Position numbers and translations under genes: made by a program. A DNA stretch of 64,000 bases from Verrucomicrobiia bacterium (GTDB taxonomy: Bacteria > Verrucomicrobiota > Verrucomicrobiia > Opitutales > Opitutaceae): positions 28,961 through 92,960 of the forward strand of contig WYBX01000042.1 in the NCBI GenBank assembly GCA_011525695.1. The letters run 5' to 3'. Shown in pieces: positions 9,001-15,939 of this stretch (position 1 is the stretch's first letter; every line of letters begins with the position of its first letter). Below the pieces are notes generated by a model. The model saw only the letters and a program-made list of their open reading frames with translations, did not search any database and had not been told where the DNA came from.

Positions 9001-11964
9001 AATGGCGTGCCCGCGAACGAGCCCGGCGGCTCACCGGTCTGGGCAGACTTCACGCTGGCCTTGCTCGATCATTCCTTCGCGGAGCAGGCCGCCGGCACGA
9101 CCCGGTTCGGCAACGATTACCTGGCCGGTGGGGCGGGTGACGATCGGCTCTTTGGCGGCTTGGGCGACGATACGATCCAGGGCGACGGTTCGATTGCGCT
9201 CGAGGTCTCGGCCCGCCGGCTTGCTGACGGCACGCTCGAGGTCCTTGGCTCGGTGGAAGCGGCCACCGACGGCGACGATTATATCGAGGGCAATGGCGGC
9301 AACGACCTCGTCTTCGGCGGGCTCGGTCAGGACGATATCATTGGTGGCAGTTCGAGCTTCTTCGGGCTGAACTCCCGGCTGCTGCGGCCGGATGGCGCTG
9401 ACATGATCTTCGGTGGTGCCGGCACGGACCTTGCCCGGAACAACGAGGGCGATACGTCGGCCACGGGCCGGGCGCGCGATGCCGATGCGATCGCGGGCGA
9501 CAATGCCAACATCGTGCGGGTTGTCGGGCTCAACGGCGTCGCGGGCGGCTATCAGACCTTTGGGTACGACAATTACGGTGCCCTGAAACTCATCCCGCGC
9601 GCCGTGCAACTGCTCGATTACACGCCGGGCGGGGCGGATCTCGATGCCGCGGCAGCGGCACTGGACATCGGTGCCGCGGACGAAATTCACGGTGAGAGCG
9701 GCAACGACTCGATCTATGGGCAGCTCGGCAATGACGTGCTCTTCGGCGAGGGACAGGACGACGATCTCATCGGTGGCACCGGCGCCGACTGGATTTCCGG
9801 CGGTGCGGGTGACGACGGCGCGCTCGGCGACGACGGCCGGATCCATACCAGCCGGAACGGAACGGCAGAGCCGCTCTATGGCATCGCTGCCATTCCGCCG
9901 GGCGGATTGAACGACACGATTTCCACACCCGGCAACATGCAGAGTGCGACGATCAATGTCGCCGGCGCGCTCAAGAAGACCGCCATCCTCGAGCCGTTCA
10001 TGCTCGCCGAGCTGGCAACCCTTCCCGGATCGACCCCGGCCAACGACATCGTCTTTGGCGGGCTGGGCAACGACGCGATCCATGGCGGCGCGGGCGACGA
10101 CGCCCTTTCCGGTGCCGAGGCGCTGCCGCACTACTATGCCCGGCCCGCAAACCCGGGCGACATCCTGCGCTGGAACCAGACGGATCGGGCGGGTGAGTTC
10201 GCAGCCTACGACGAGTATAATCCGCTCACGAAGATCTTCGTTGATCCGGTCACTTTCGAGTTCACGAGCTCGACCACTCCGGGTGCCGTCGAGTTCATCC
10301 TGAACTTCGTCGCCACCGAACAGGACGGCAGCGACGTCATCTTCGGCGACGTAGGCAACGACTGGGCCGTCGGCGGCATGGGCCGCGACCATCTCTACGG
10401 TGGATACGGCGACGACCTGCTCAATGCCGACGACAATCACGATACGGCCGGCGGACTGAACAATGTGGCGGACGGGCCCGATGCCAACCAGGAGGATCTC
10501 GCCTACGGTGGTGCCGGTCGCGATATCCTGATTGGGAACACGGGCGGCGACCGGCTGATTGACTGGGCGGGCGAGTTCAACAGCTACATCGTCCCGTTTG
10601 CCCCGTTTGGCGCGGCGGCCATCAGCCGCGCGCTCCAGCCGCTATTGATGGAATTCCTCTACGCCCTCTCCGCGAGCGATGGGGCGGATCCGACGCGTGC
10701 GACCAAGACCGGCAGCTCCGCCGCCCGGAATGGTGAGCCCGAGGGCGAACTCGGCCTCGTGCGCCAGCAGGATTTCGATTGGGGCGACCAGACTGGCGCC
10801 CCCGATGACCCGCAGCCGGGGAATATCCCCGGTGGGGCGCGCGATGTGCTGCGCTCGGCGAATTTCAACAACGGCACGGCCGACGGGTTCTCGGCGGACA
10901 GTGGCAATTGGGAAGTGACCAGCGGCCGCTTCCAGGTAACCCCGAGCACCATAGGCGGCGACGCGGTGAGCGTCTTCTATGTCGATGACCAGATTGCCCG
11001 CTATTACGAGGTCCAGGCGACCGTCAACGCGGTCAAGCCAACGGCGGGTTTCAAGGCCAACGGCTACCTGATCTTCGATTATCAGAGCGCCACCGACTTC
11101 AAGTTCGCCGGCATCGATGTCTCGACCAACAAGCTGGTCATGGGGCACCGTGATGCCTCCGGTTGGAAGATCGACGTGCAGAAGAACATGCAGCTGAAGG
11201 CCGGCCAGGACTATAACATGCTGCTCTCGGTCAACGGCGTCACCGCCACGCTCGTGATCGACAACAGCAGCAAGAATGTCCTGTCGTTTGCCTTCTCGCC
11301 GCGCGTGATTGACGGCTACAGCTTCGATCTCAACACGGGCATGGTCGGAATCGGGGGCAACAACTCCAGGGCCCAGATCGACAACGTCACGGTGCAGGTG
11401 CTGCCGCCGACCATCACATTGACCGAAGTCGAGGACTTCTCCGACGGCGCGGCGAACCTGCTCACCGCTGCGACGAAGGGGCTGTGGTCGGCCGCCGGAG
11501 GCCGGTATGCGGGTGCCACCGATAGTGCCCTTGGGATGGGCGTCTCGAATTTCGACCTGGGGCTGGGGGCGGCTTCCCTGCTGACCTTTGACATCACGGG
11601 ACAGGCCGGCGCGAACGGGACCACGACGGGCATCGTCTTCGATTATTACGATGCGACCAACTTCAAGTTCGCCGGGATGGTGGCCGGCAGCAACCAGATC
11701 GTGATCGGTCATCACACCAAGAGCGGCTGGACGATCGACGCGACGATGAGCCGCACCATCGCCGCCGGCACGGACTACACGATGTCGGTTTCGTTGAAGG
11801 GAACGACTGTCAGCGTCTCGGTCGACGGGCAGGCGGCGGTCGGGTTCGTCTTCAATGCGGTGGTGACGGATGCGCAGGCCGGGCTCTTCACCCGGGGCGG
11901 TGGCAGCCTGTTCAGCGGCTTCTCGATCGAGACCGACGATCCGCAGTTCAGTCCGGGCGGGTAG
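1..11964 (+). CDS. giant RTX-repeat / beta-repeat surface or secreted protein (5' partial)
   Basis: The frame is open from base 1, so the true start is upstream; 3,987 residues are visible (first in-frame start-like codon GTG at 55). Seen in order: a beta-rich part (to about residue 335), an Ala/Glu/Asp-rich amphipathic helical stretch (about 338-410), a first block of calcium-binding nonapeptides of the GGxGxDxLx type (about 550-665), then some nine units of roughly 110-170 residues carrying LTGLGM-like and SSTHSG-like motifs (about 720-2500), a long second RTX block (about 2540-3510), and at the C-terminus two similar jelly-roll-like modules (about 3617-3800 and 3807-3987) with paired GxxFDYxxxxxFKFAG motifs. 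RTX proteins are normally exported by type I secretion and fold on binding calcium outside the cell; an adhesin or matrix role is inference. No type I secretion genes are in the window. Confidence 0.88.
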   Translation, partial: VDQTITIPERYAGFLTGDVPIAGALPASPTFDPAQSAALAVTLGDRLTPNADGSLTFTIDRRALRLDGTYDAPGSYFLVALHGDLTIARTFVISADFQLKISTQGLELGYNGTIDLGGFITVDVEGGAVIENGVFAAYARLEIDIDVAGINISGGADFEINSGTATKSVYDALGNEHVILGTTYMVSVDATIDLFGVLTATGDVRIGIEDGNFLIDVDATLSFFGILDVEISGYFNTNGTFSFTGSLDLDLTVGSGAGEFGITGGLSVTLSNSGFSGHGEVGLVVLGEDINIASATVTVNWDTGAWLIRAEGPLSVWLEVSTDGAGGYEIDGGLGFFDDVLEVLGDVADAIAEGVVAAANAVADAIVDLGEAILEFGEDVVEFFEDVGEAIADAAEAVWDAISGYFEDERTIITQTPVNPRDHYQYSTSLVAGTLTINNGTSSGYAQQLTVWVVDGNVIVDAPDYTKNVEISRSQKQERDYEWDGLPPWGQWSDWYNVGSPQIQTTNINITNASAFALGSVTKIVINGTDNSETIILDRNTISINADVDAKGGNDVIATGKGNDRVWARGGNDIIFTYEGNDELYGEDGNDKLFGGTGNDLLNGGAGDDLLDENKDRLDPSVLLAETNTLIGGSGKDTILGSPGKDTIHGDSDNDILLGLSHDDTYVFNNGYGTDQFVDYSGKETLDFSGTTNVLTVTMAADGLTATDGTGSSLAVDELVWITQLNLGSGSDGLTITELPNRLFTITDAGGTDRVTVDDSADTANNTGVLTSSRLTGLGMGNADQSVVESDLGIAYSNIEDLRISLGSGDDTFTISSTHSGAGKTTLLNTGAGADTVHINGASSGLTINSQGQADTINVNGTSAGSVVVVNTGDDNDVININATSGTTTANGGNGSDTFNVNGTGAGSTSTLNGEGGTDIFNLKAIGGGTTVNGGNDADTFNVGSSAAGVVGNAGNNSGGMVDSIAALLTINGDASASDVLNVDESGDGNANIGTLTSDTITGLDMAGSITYHAVELLNLNLGSLGDIITVASTHVSPTRIEGRNGNDQFTIKSIAGTTEIAGQGGADTFTVGNNVSGVSTVNGIQALLDISGGSDASTDVLVVSEVNEDAGSSVAGTLTSTRLTGLGMAAAGGVDYTEIETLGITLGQGGDTFNIQSTFAATVTTLNTGAGANTVNVGSLAPAINGNVNAIAGRLVVNGQGSADTLNVDDRGDTLANTGLLTANRLTGLGMAADDASKGIEYAAVETLNIYLGSGGDNFTIQTTHAGVTVLNTFNGADRVAINATSGNTTVNAGADADTINVGSAASVTTNAGGNLNAIQGALTINGEDGSSDTINLDDTADSSPNAGTLSSNQLTGLGMIAAGITYNGFETLNLNLGSAGDTLIVASTHAALTHIEARAGPDQIFIRSIAGRTEIAGQDGADTITVGNGTLGAFHTVDGIQALLVLTGGTSGDTDTLFVTEVDEAAAATALGTLTATTITGLGMSASGGVTYTEFEILDITLGQGGDTFVIASTHTALTTLKSGAGNDQVNIATLSGETRIRGEAGDDTVRVNVNADGTERIVGGATVNGVGAYLDIDGQLGSDTTIIYLAGVAHSAGHPVSLINVHDTGGSGSDFMDVYGTDQELVSDSFLIRRNFIALLPDVPTGGTATAERINYDGSIDAGVAIHGRAGADEFVFDDNSTTMTVDGGDGNDSFQLGQMFQSERVSTPAAIAAVAAGDEVSTVHTTQGFLTPGISFETTIHGGDGNDQFLILSNRGPLSLLGEDGNDKFIVRAFALYGSEVGDPLRAGTNINTGLGTDEVEYNINAPVDIDGGDGFDTIVVLGTEFSDLFVITKDGVTGAGLFVSFANIERVDIDGLEGNDYFHILSTDAAVVTRVFGSLGSDTFVVGGDASTPGSVNEIQGPLIVEGGRNPETLTDLPEPLLYLGEIDLPLHVPVPNSNFDAIEADQIDSLWVYDNADATDNIGTLTGSLLSGLGMGSGLTQGPDTYAGGISYANLEMVSVFLGGGADTFELLGTHSGETLVDGGPGADHISVRTVLGHATVLGGAGDDAIALGASVSGGSTIDALRALVTIDGGAGNDTTSIADTADTNANNGTLDSTTLIGLDLLEAQVSTFEIDNVFAGTFVLTVAGLSTPALPVAVTAAQIRDALVALGLPGVSDIAVNRADDVVVVGFLGDETLAAGSLAVTATGSVLASDPWMLNRIQTISLSASSGTFAVTIGSAGPVFSITVGDSANTVRDAIIAALNTVYPANGIGIKDVVVSRFGSNYEVLFQGLLSGPRGAPHTFSVVPVGAPGDLNFVEPIAVAQRTSGVDYYGVDTLNLDLGSGSDVLNIRGTSAFTNVTAHDGDERIYVSSHADETLGSAPTTDFLAGHLDRIRGTLNLDLGTGRHLLMISDESSLNGDGTAASPVLITDQPVSGLGLPATDITITGLSQAPAITYRAAPAGTFAEGITIWTGWGADTIRIDGTHQRGDGAIGSLRTVTTLNTGLGNDSVTVDLAASDGFFVLNTQGPVNSSPGVADNDSVDGSTSTRPLVIFGGQGNDSITGGHAADIIFGDRGTVTYSEGINGVGVLGNGGPGDRTDGVERLRSLIATTFPGIGGNDTIHAGDGNNVVLGGHGADTIVAGSGDDAVLGDHGYLDYILRDNQPADLDQMVSTDVTHGGADSITTGAGADLVIGGPDGDTILAGNGRNLVIGDQGRITSAAEDANRLGTHPITIGLVETIDFGFGGADTITSGSDNDVILGGHAGDSIDAGDGDNVVAGDDAVVDYVRQERDGAVTGADSSAADVDRFESISTTTAGGADTITTGTGNDLVLGGRFGDTITDHGGNDVILGDSGAIIAADANTPRNGSQAITIGQVTVLTPADGGADLIHGGAGNDAILGGAGMDEIHGQAGDDLIFGDTAKLGFADGLLVRVETMDNEIGGADTILGGDGNDMIVGGAYGDRLDGGAGEDLVVGDNAILDRTGRVGVRTSLLHQALTGTLIYDIFGSVLVNGVPANEPGGSPVWADFTLALLDHSFAEQAAGTTRFGNDYLAGGAGDDRLFGGLGDDTIQGDGSIALEVSARRLADGTLEVLGSVEAATDGDDYIEGNGGNDLVFGGLGQDDIIGGSSSFFGLNSRLLRPDGADMIFGGAGTDLARNNEGDTSATGRARDADAIAGDNANIVRVVGLNGVAGGYQTFGYDNYGALKLIPRAVQLLDYTPGGADLDAAAAALDIGAADEIHGESGNDSIYGQLGNDVLFGEGQDDDLIGGTGADWISGGAGDDGALGDDGRIHTSRNGTAEPLYGIAAIPPGGLNDTISTPGNMQSATINVAGALKKTAILEPFMLAELATLPGSTPANDIVFGGLGNDAIHGGAGDDALSGAEALPHYYARPANPGDILRWNQTDRAGEFAAYDEYNPLTKIFVDPVTFEFTSSTTPGAVEFILNFVATEQDGSDVIFGDVGNDWAVGGMGRDHLYGGYGDDLLNADDNHDTAGGLNNVADGPDANQEDLAYGGAGRDILIGNTGGDRLIDWAGEFNSYIVPFAPFGAAAISRALQPLLMEFLYALSASDGADPTRATKTGSSAARNGEPEGELGLVRQQDFDWGDQTGAPDDPQPGNIPGGARDVLRSANFNNGTADGFSADSGNWEVTSGRFQVTPSTIGGDAVSVFYVDDQIARYYEVQATVNAVKPTAGFKANGYLIFDYQSATDFKFAGIDVSTNKLVMGHRDASGWKIDVQKNMQLKAGQDYNMLLSVNGVTATLVIDNSSKNVLSFAFSPRVIDGYSFDLNTGMVGIGGNNSRAQIDNVTVQVLPPTITLTEVEDFSDGAANLLTAATKGLWSAAGGRYAGATDSALGMGVSNFDLGLGAASLLTFDITGQAGANGTTTGIVFDYYDATNFKFAGMVAGSNQIVIGHHTKSGWTIDATMSRTIAAGTDYTMSVSLKGTTVSVSVDGQAAVGFVFNAVVTDAQAGLFTRGGGSLFSGFSIETDDPQFSPGG

Positions 11965-11977
11965 GCTGAATCACGGG

Positions 11978-11999
11978 GATGCGGCGCCCTCGCCGCGTC
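11978..11999 (+). terminator. possible terminator hairpin after the giant RTX gene
   Basis: GCGGCG and CGCCGC arms (11981-11986, 11991-11996) around a 4-base loop, extendable by three pairs including one wobble. It lies 14 bases after the stop codon. There is no T-run, so it may only be a pause or mRNA 3' end structure. Confidence 0.35.
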
Positions 12000-12072
12000 T
12001 TGCTGGCACCCCGCGTCGGGAGCGCCGCGGTTCCACGCTGCAGTCTGTTGCCTCGGTGTTTCGCTGCCTCGG

Positions 12073-13425
12073 ATGGCACTTCCCAATGTCTTGCCCGGAT
12101 CGGGCCACTTGTTTTCGTGGACCGGAATGCCCCATCGCTTCAAGAGCATTGCACGCAGGATGCCCGAGGGTCGCGGGCTTCGTCGGGGTGCCCGAATCGG
12201 CGCCCGGCTGATCCTGGTGTCCATTCTCGTGCTGCCGTGGAGTGCGGGGTGCTCGGCCGGAGAACCGGCGCCACGCCCGCTGCGGATCGCCACGTTCAAC
12301 GTTTCGCTCAACCGGGAGACACGGGGCCGATTGATCGCGGACCTTGCTGGCGGCGCTGATCGCCAGGCGCGGCAGATTGCCGCGATTCTCCAGCGGGTGC
12401 GGCCGGATGTCGTCCTGCTCAACGAATTCGATTATGACGAACGGGGGGAGGCCGTGCGGCTCTTCCATGACCTTTACCTCGCAGTGGCCCAGGACGGACA
12501 GGAGCCGCTCGACTATCCGTACCGTTATGCGCCGCCCGTGAATACCGGCGTGGCCGCGAACCGGGCTGGAAGCCATTTCGACTTTGACAACGACGGGCGG
12601 GCGATCGCCACGCCACCAACCGCCGGCGATCGCGCCGCGGCCCAGGCCTATGGCAACGATTGCTACGGCTTCGGCGCTTTTCCCGGCCAGTACGGCTTCG
12701 TGATCTTCTCGCGCTTACCAATCCGAGGGGAGGAGGCCCGGACGTTCCAGCATTTCAAATGGCGGGACATGCCGGGTGCGGTCCTGCCTCCGGGATGGTA
12801 TTCCGCCGCGGAACTGGAGGTCTTCCGGCTGTCGTCGAAAACCCACGCCGACGTGCCGATCGAGGTCGCGCCAGGTGAGGTGTTTCACCTGCTGGCGAGT
12901 CATCCGACCCCGCCATCGTTTGACGGTCCAGAGGATCGCAACGGCCGGCGGAACCACGACGAAATCCGGCTTTGGGCGGACTACATCGATCATGCGGCCT
13001 ATATTTACGACGACCAGGGCCGGCGGGGCGGATTCGATGGCCGGCGTTTCGTGCTGCTGGGCGATCTGAATGCCGATCCGTCGGATGGCGGTTCCTATGA
13101 CGGCGCGATTCGGCAGTTGCTTGGGAATAGCCGGGTCCAGGCCGGGGTCATTCCCATGAGCCCGGGCGGGTTGGAGCAGGCGGGCGCCCAGGGTGGAGCC
13201 AACGCAACCCAGCGTGGCGATCCGCGGCACGACACTGCTGATTTTCCGGATGGCCCCAATGGGCCGGGCAACCTGAGGGTGGATTATGTCCTGCCATCCC
13301 GCGAGGGTTGGCGGGTTGTCGGCGGCGCCGTGTACTGGCCGGCCTCGGATGATCCGTCATTCGCCCTGGTCGGTGCGTCGGACCACCGGCTGGTGTATCT
13401 CGATCTGGTCACCGCGACGCCATAG
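12073..13425 (+). CDS. endonuclease/exonuclease/phosphatase-family protein, probably exported
   Basis: EEP-superfamily phosphoesterase of unknown substrate; the family cleaves phosphodiester or phosphomonoester bonds with a divalent metal. Seen: a hydrophobic N-terminal segment ending in SAGC, which resembles a lipobox although Ser replaces the usual Leu; then the fold-opening ATFNVSLN, the metal ligand region NEFDYD, LGDLNADPSDG, and the catalytic SDHR near the C-terminus. The reported start is the most upstream ATG. ATGs at 12127 and 12160 give a more normal signal-peptide length and 12160 is a good alternative. It follows the giant RTX gene by 108 bp on the same strand and converges with dxs. 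Other members of this 400-450 residue group are annotated only at family level. Confidence 0.82.
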   Translation: MALPNVLPGSGHLFSWTGMPHRFKSIARRMPEGRGLRRGARIGARLILVSILVLPWSAGCSAGEPAPRPLRIATFNVSLNRETRGRLIADLAGGADRQARQIAAILQRVRPDVVLLNEFDYDERGEAVRLFHDLYLAVAQDGQEPLDYPYRYAPPVNTGVAANRAGSHFDFDNDGRAIATPPTAGDRAAAQAYGNDCYGFGAFPGQYGFVIFSRLPIRGEEARTFQHFKWRDMPGAVLPPGWYSAAELEVFRLSSKTHADVPIEVAPGEVFHLLASHPTPPSFDGPEDRNGRRNHDEIRLWADYIDHAAYIYDDQGRRGGFDGRRFVLLGDLNADPSDGGSYDGAIRQLLGNSRVQAGVIPMSPGGLEQAGAQGGANATQRGDPRHDTADFPDGPNGPGNLRVDYVLPSREGWRVVGGAVYWPASDDPSFALVGASDHRLVYLDLVTATP

Positions 13426-13470
13426 GCGGTTTCCGATGAATCGGGCCGTCCGTTCCAAAGTGCGGAATGC

Positions 13471-13492
13471 GGGCGCAGGCAAGACTGCGCCC
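13471..13492. terminator. hairpin between convergent EEP gene and dxs
   Basis: Arms GGGCGCA and TGCGCCC pair over 7 bp around an 8-base loop, in the 189-bp gap between two convergent genes. The same GGGCGCAG/CTTGCCTGCG wording recurs at 21413 and 21469, so this is also a dispersed repeat. Function as a bidirectional terminator is inference. Confidence 0.4.
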
Positions 13493-13614
13493 CTGCGGAA
13501 ACGCGGAAACGCGTAATGACTGACTTTACGTGGGATCGGACGAGCTCGCGAATGTGAATCACCCATCGTGATCTGAAGCGCCAACGGCGCGACCACATCC
13601 CAGCCGCGACGAGA

Positions 13615-15591
13615 TCACACTTCCGCGGCGACGGACGCTGCGTGAAGGTTGCGCCAGCGGGTCAGCACCCGGCGGTGAATGTCTTCGGAGCTGAGCCCGT
13701 AGGCCGCGCGCAGGACCTCCACGTTGGTGCCGTGCTCGACGAACTTGTCCGGCCATCCAATCCGCTCGACGGCGGCGGGGCAGCCGCCGTCCTGCAACGC
13801 CTCGAGCACGGCGCTGCCAAACCCGCCGGAAAGGACATGATCCTCCATCGTCACCAGGAGCGGAATACACGCGGCGTGGCTGAGGAGCAGCGCGCGATCG
13901 AGCGGTTTCACGAACCGGGCATTGACCACCCCGACCGAGAGGTTCCCCTCCGCCGACAGCCGTTGGGCCAGGTGGAGTGCGTCCCCGACCATGTTGCCCA
14001 GGGCCCAGATCATGATGTTCGAACCTTCGCGCAGGACCTCGGCGTGGCCGACGGCGAGCGCGGCCGGCTGGTCCTTGATCCGGACCCCGAGCCCCGCGCC
14101 GCGAGGATAGCGGATGAAGCCAGGGCCGTCCAGCTGGAGGCTCGTGTGCAGCATGTCGGCGAGTTCGTCCTCGTCCTTCGGCTGCATCACCACGGCATTC
14201 GGCACGCAGCGGAGGTAGGCCAGGTCGAACAATCCATGGTGGGTCGGCCCGTCGTTGGGTGAGAGGCCCGCGCGATCCAGGCAGAAGGTGACGGGCAGGT
14301 TCTGCAGCGCGACGTCATGGATGACCTGATCGTAGGCGCGCTGCAGGAAGGTGGAGTAGATCGCGCACACGGGCCGGAAGCCCTTGGTGGCCATCCCGGC
14401 GGCGAAGAGCACCGCGTGCTCCTCGGCGATGCCAACATCGAAAAACTGGGCGGGCACGCCCGCCGCCAGGTGCGCCAAACCGGTGCCGCTCGGCATTGCG
14501 GCGGTGATCCCGACGACCTTCGGATTCGCCCGGGCAATCCGGGTGAGGGCGAGCCCCAGGACATCCTGGTAATTGGGCGGCGCGCCGATCGGCGCGCTCT
14601 TGCTCTCGCCGGTGACCGGGTCGAACGGGCCCGCACCATGGAACTTCTCGGGGTGTTCCAAAGCCGCCTCCAGTCCGCGACCCTTCTTGGTCAGCACATG
14701 GATCAGGACCGGCACGTCGCAGTGCTTCGCAAATTCGAGATTCTTCAGCAGGGCGTCGAAATTATGGCCGTCGACCGGCCCGAGGTAACGCAGTCCAAAC
14801 TTTTCGAAGAGCGAGGACTCGACGATGAAGTCCTTCGTCTCGCGCTTCCACTTGTGATAGACGCGGTTCATCTCCGCACCCACCGGGAAGCTCTTGAAGA
14901 ACGCCTCGAGATCGTGGTGGAGCTTGTTGTAGGTGCGGCTCGTGCTGATCCGGTTCAGGTAGCGGGAGATCGCGCCGACGTTCTTCGCAATCGACCACTC
15001 GTTGTCGTTGAGAATGACAATGAGCCGCTGGGTGGAGCTCACGACATTGTTCAGCGCCTCCAGCGTGATCCCGCAGGTGAACGCGGCATCGCCGCACACG
15101 GCGACGACATGCTCGGTTGAGCCCCGGAGATCGCGGGCGGTCGCCATGCCCAGCGCGGCCGACAAGGCGGTGCCGGCATGCCCCGCGCCGAAGGGATCGT
15201 GCGGGCTTTCGGCCCGGTAGAGAAATCCGCTCGCCCCACCGCTCCGGCGCAGCTGGCGGAAGAACTCCCCGCCGCGTCCCGTGAGGAGCTTGTGCACATA
15301 ACCCTGGTGGGCGACGTCGAACACAAACTGATCATTGGGCGAGTCGAACACCCGGTGCAGCGCCAGCGTGAGCTCGACCACGCCGAGATTGGGCCCGATG
15401 TGCCCGCCATTCCGGGCCGTGACGGCAATCAGCTCCGTCCGGATCTCCTCTGCCAGTTGCGTCAGCTGGGGCACCGTCAGCGCCTTGACGTCGGCCGGGC
15501 CGTGGATCGAGCCGAGCAGGGGCACAGCCGCAGGCGGGTGGGAGGGCTGGTTCATCGGGGAGGGTGGGAGCGGAAGGTGGGGCTGGCTCAC
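13615..15591 (-). CDS. dxs: 1-deoxy-D-xylulose-5-phosphate synthase
   Basis: Thiamine-diphosphate enzyme that condenses pyruvate and glyceraldehyde-3-phosphate to DXP, the first step of the MEP isoprenoid pathway, also feeding thiamine and pyridoxal synthesis. The 658-residue product has the family layout: an N-terminal TPP-binding part (NGGHIGPNLGVVELT near residue 60, GDAAF...NDNEWSI region near 160-200), the pyrimidine-binding domain with GIAEEHAV near residue 390, and a C-terminal transketolase domain. Length is normal for DXS (about 620-660). The start codon overlaps the stop of the upstream xseB gene by 4 bases (ATGA), which supports this start and translational coupling; a second ATG 12 codons in (15555) is possible. 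The xseB-dxs neighbourhood is common in bacteria. Confidence 0.96.
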   Translation of the reverse strand: MSQPHLPLPPSPMNQPSHPPAAVPLLGSIHGPADVKALTVPQLTQLAEEIRTELIAVTARNGGHIGPNLGVVELTLALHRVFDSPNDQFVFDVAHQGYVHKLLTGRGGEFFRQLRRSGGASGFLYRAESPHDPFGAGHAGTALSAALGMATARDLRGSTEHVVAVCGDAAFTCGITLEALNNVVSSTQRLIVILNDNEWSIAKNVGAISRYLNRISTSRTYNKLHHDLEAFFKSFPVGAEMNRVYHKWKRETKDFIVESSLFEKFGLRYLGPVDGHNFDALLKNLEFAKHCDVPVLIHVLTKKGRGLEAALEHPEKFHGAGPFDPVTGESKSAPIGAPPNYQDVLGLALTRIARANPKVVGITAAMPSGTGLAHLAAGVPAQFFDVGIAEEHAVLFAAGMATKGFRPVCAIYSTFLQRAYDQVIHDVALQNLPVTFCLDRAGLSPNDGPTHHGLFDLAYLRCVPNAVVMQPKDEDELADMLHTSLQLDGPGFIRYPRGAGLGVRIKDQPAALAVGHAEVLREGSNIMIWALGNMVGDALHLAQRLSAEGNLSVGVVNARFVKPLDRALLLSHAACIPLLVTMEDHVLSGGFGSAVLEALQDGGCPAAVERIGWPDKFVEHGTNVEVLRAAYGLSSEDIHRRVLTRWRNLHAASVAAEV

Positions 15592-15842
15592 GTGTCCGAT
15601 TCGGTCTCGAACTGCTCGAACGTCACGGAGCCATCCTTCTGCCTTTTCAGCTGCTCGATCTTGAGTTCGGCATCCTTTAGCCGTGCCTCGCAGATCTTTA
15701 GCAACTTGGTGCCTTCCTCGAATTTTGCCAGCAGTTCGGCCAGTGGAACCTCGCCCGATTCCATGGTCTCGACAATGGATTCGAGCTGGCTGAGCGCGGT
15801 TTCAAAGGTGACGGGATCGTCTTTGGGTTCCACAGGTGGCAA
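15588..15842 (-). CDS. xseB: exodeoxyribonuclease VII small subunit
   Basis: Small subunit of exonuclease VII, which degrades single-stranded DNA processively from both ends as a complex with XseA. The 84-residue product has the family signature near its N-terminus (FETALSQLESIVETMESG) followed by a charged helix (LAELLAKFEEGTKLLKICE), the typical XseB helical hairpin. It overlaps the start of dxs by 4 bases and is probably translated with it. The large-subunit gene xseA is not in the window, so the pair is split here. The opposite-strand peptidase gene begins about 100 bases away, so this intergenic space holds promoters for both directions. Confidence 0.93.
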   Translation of the reverse strand: MPPVEPKDDPVTFETALSQLESIVETMESGEVPLAELLAKFEEGTKLLKICEARLKDAELKIEQLKRQKDGSVTFEQFETESDT

Positions 15843-15939
15843 ACGATGGCCCGCAGTCTTGGCATTTCAAACCATCTTTGGCCGGGGCGGGCGCGACGTT
15901 TTCATTGGCGCACGCGCAAATTCCGCTTCCACTCGCAAG

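Noticed and set aside
13426..13614. TPP riboswitch or other riboswitch near dxs
   Set aside because: This is the 3' side of dxs and shows only a small hairpin; no riboswitch core was found.
15178..15939. Upstream extension of the M48 peptidase frame and a separate 764-codon frame from 15846
   Set aside because: The extra parts run antisense to xseB/dxs or out of frame through the peptidase; real starts at 15940 and 17211 coincide with a membrane helix and a signal peptide.
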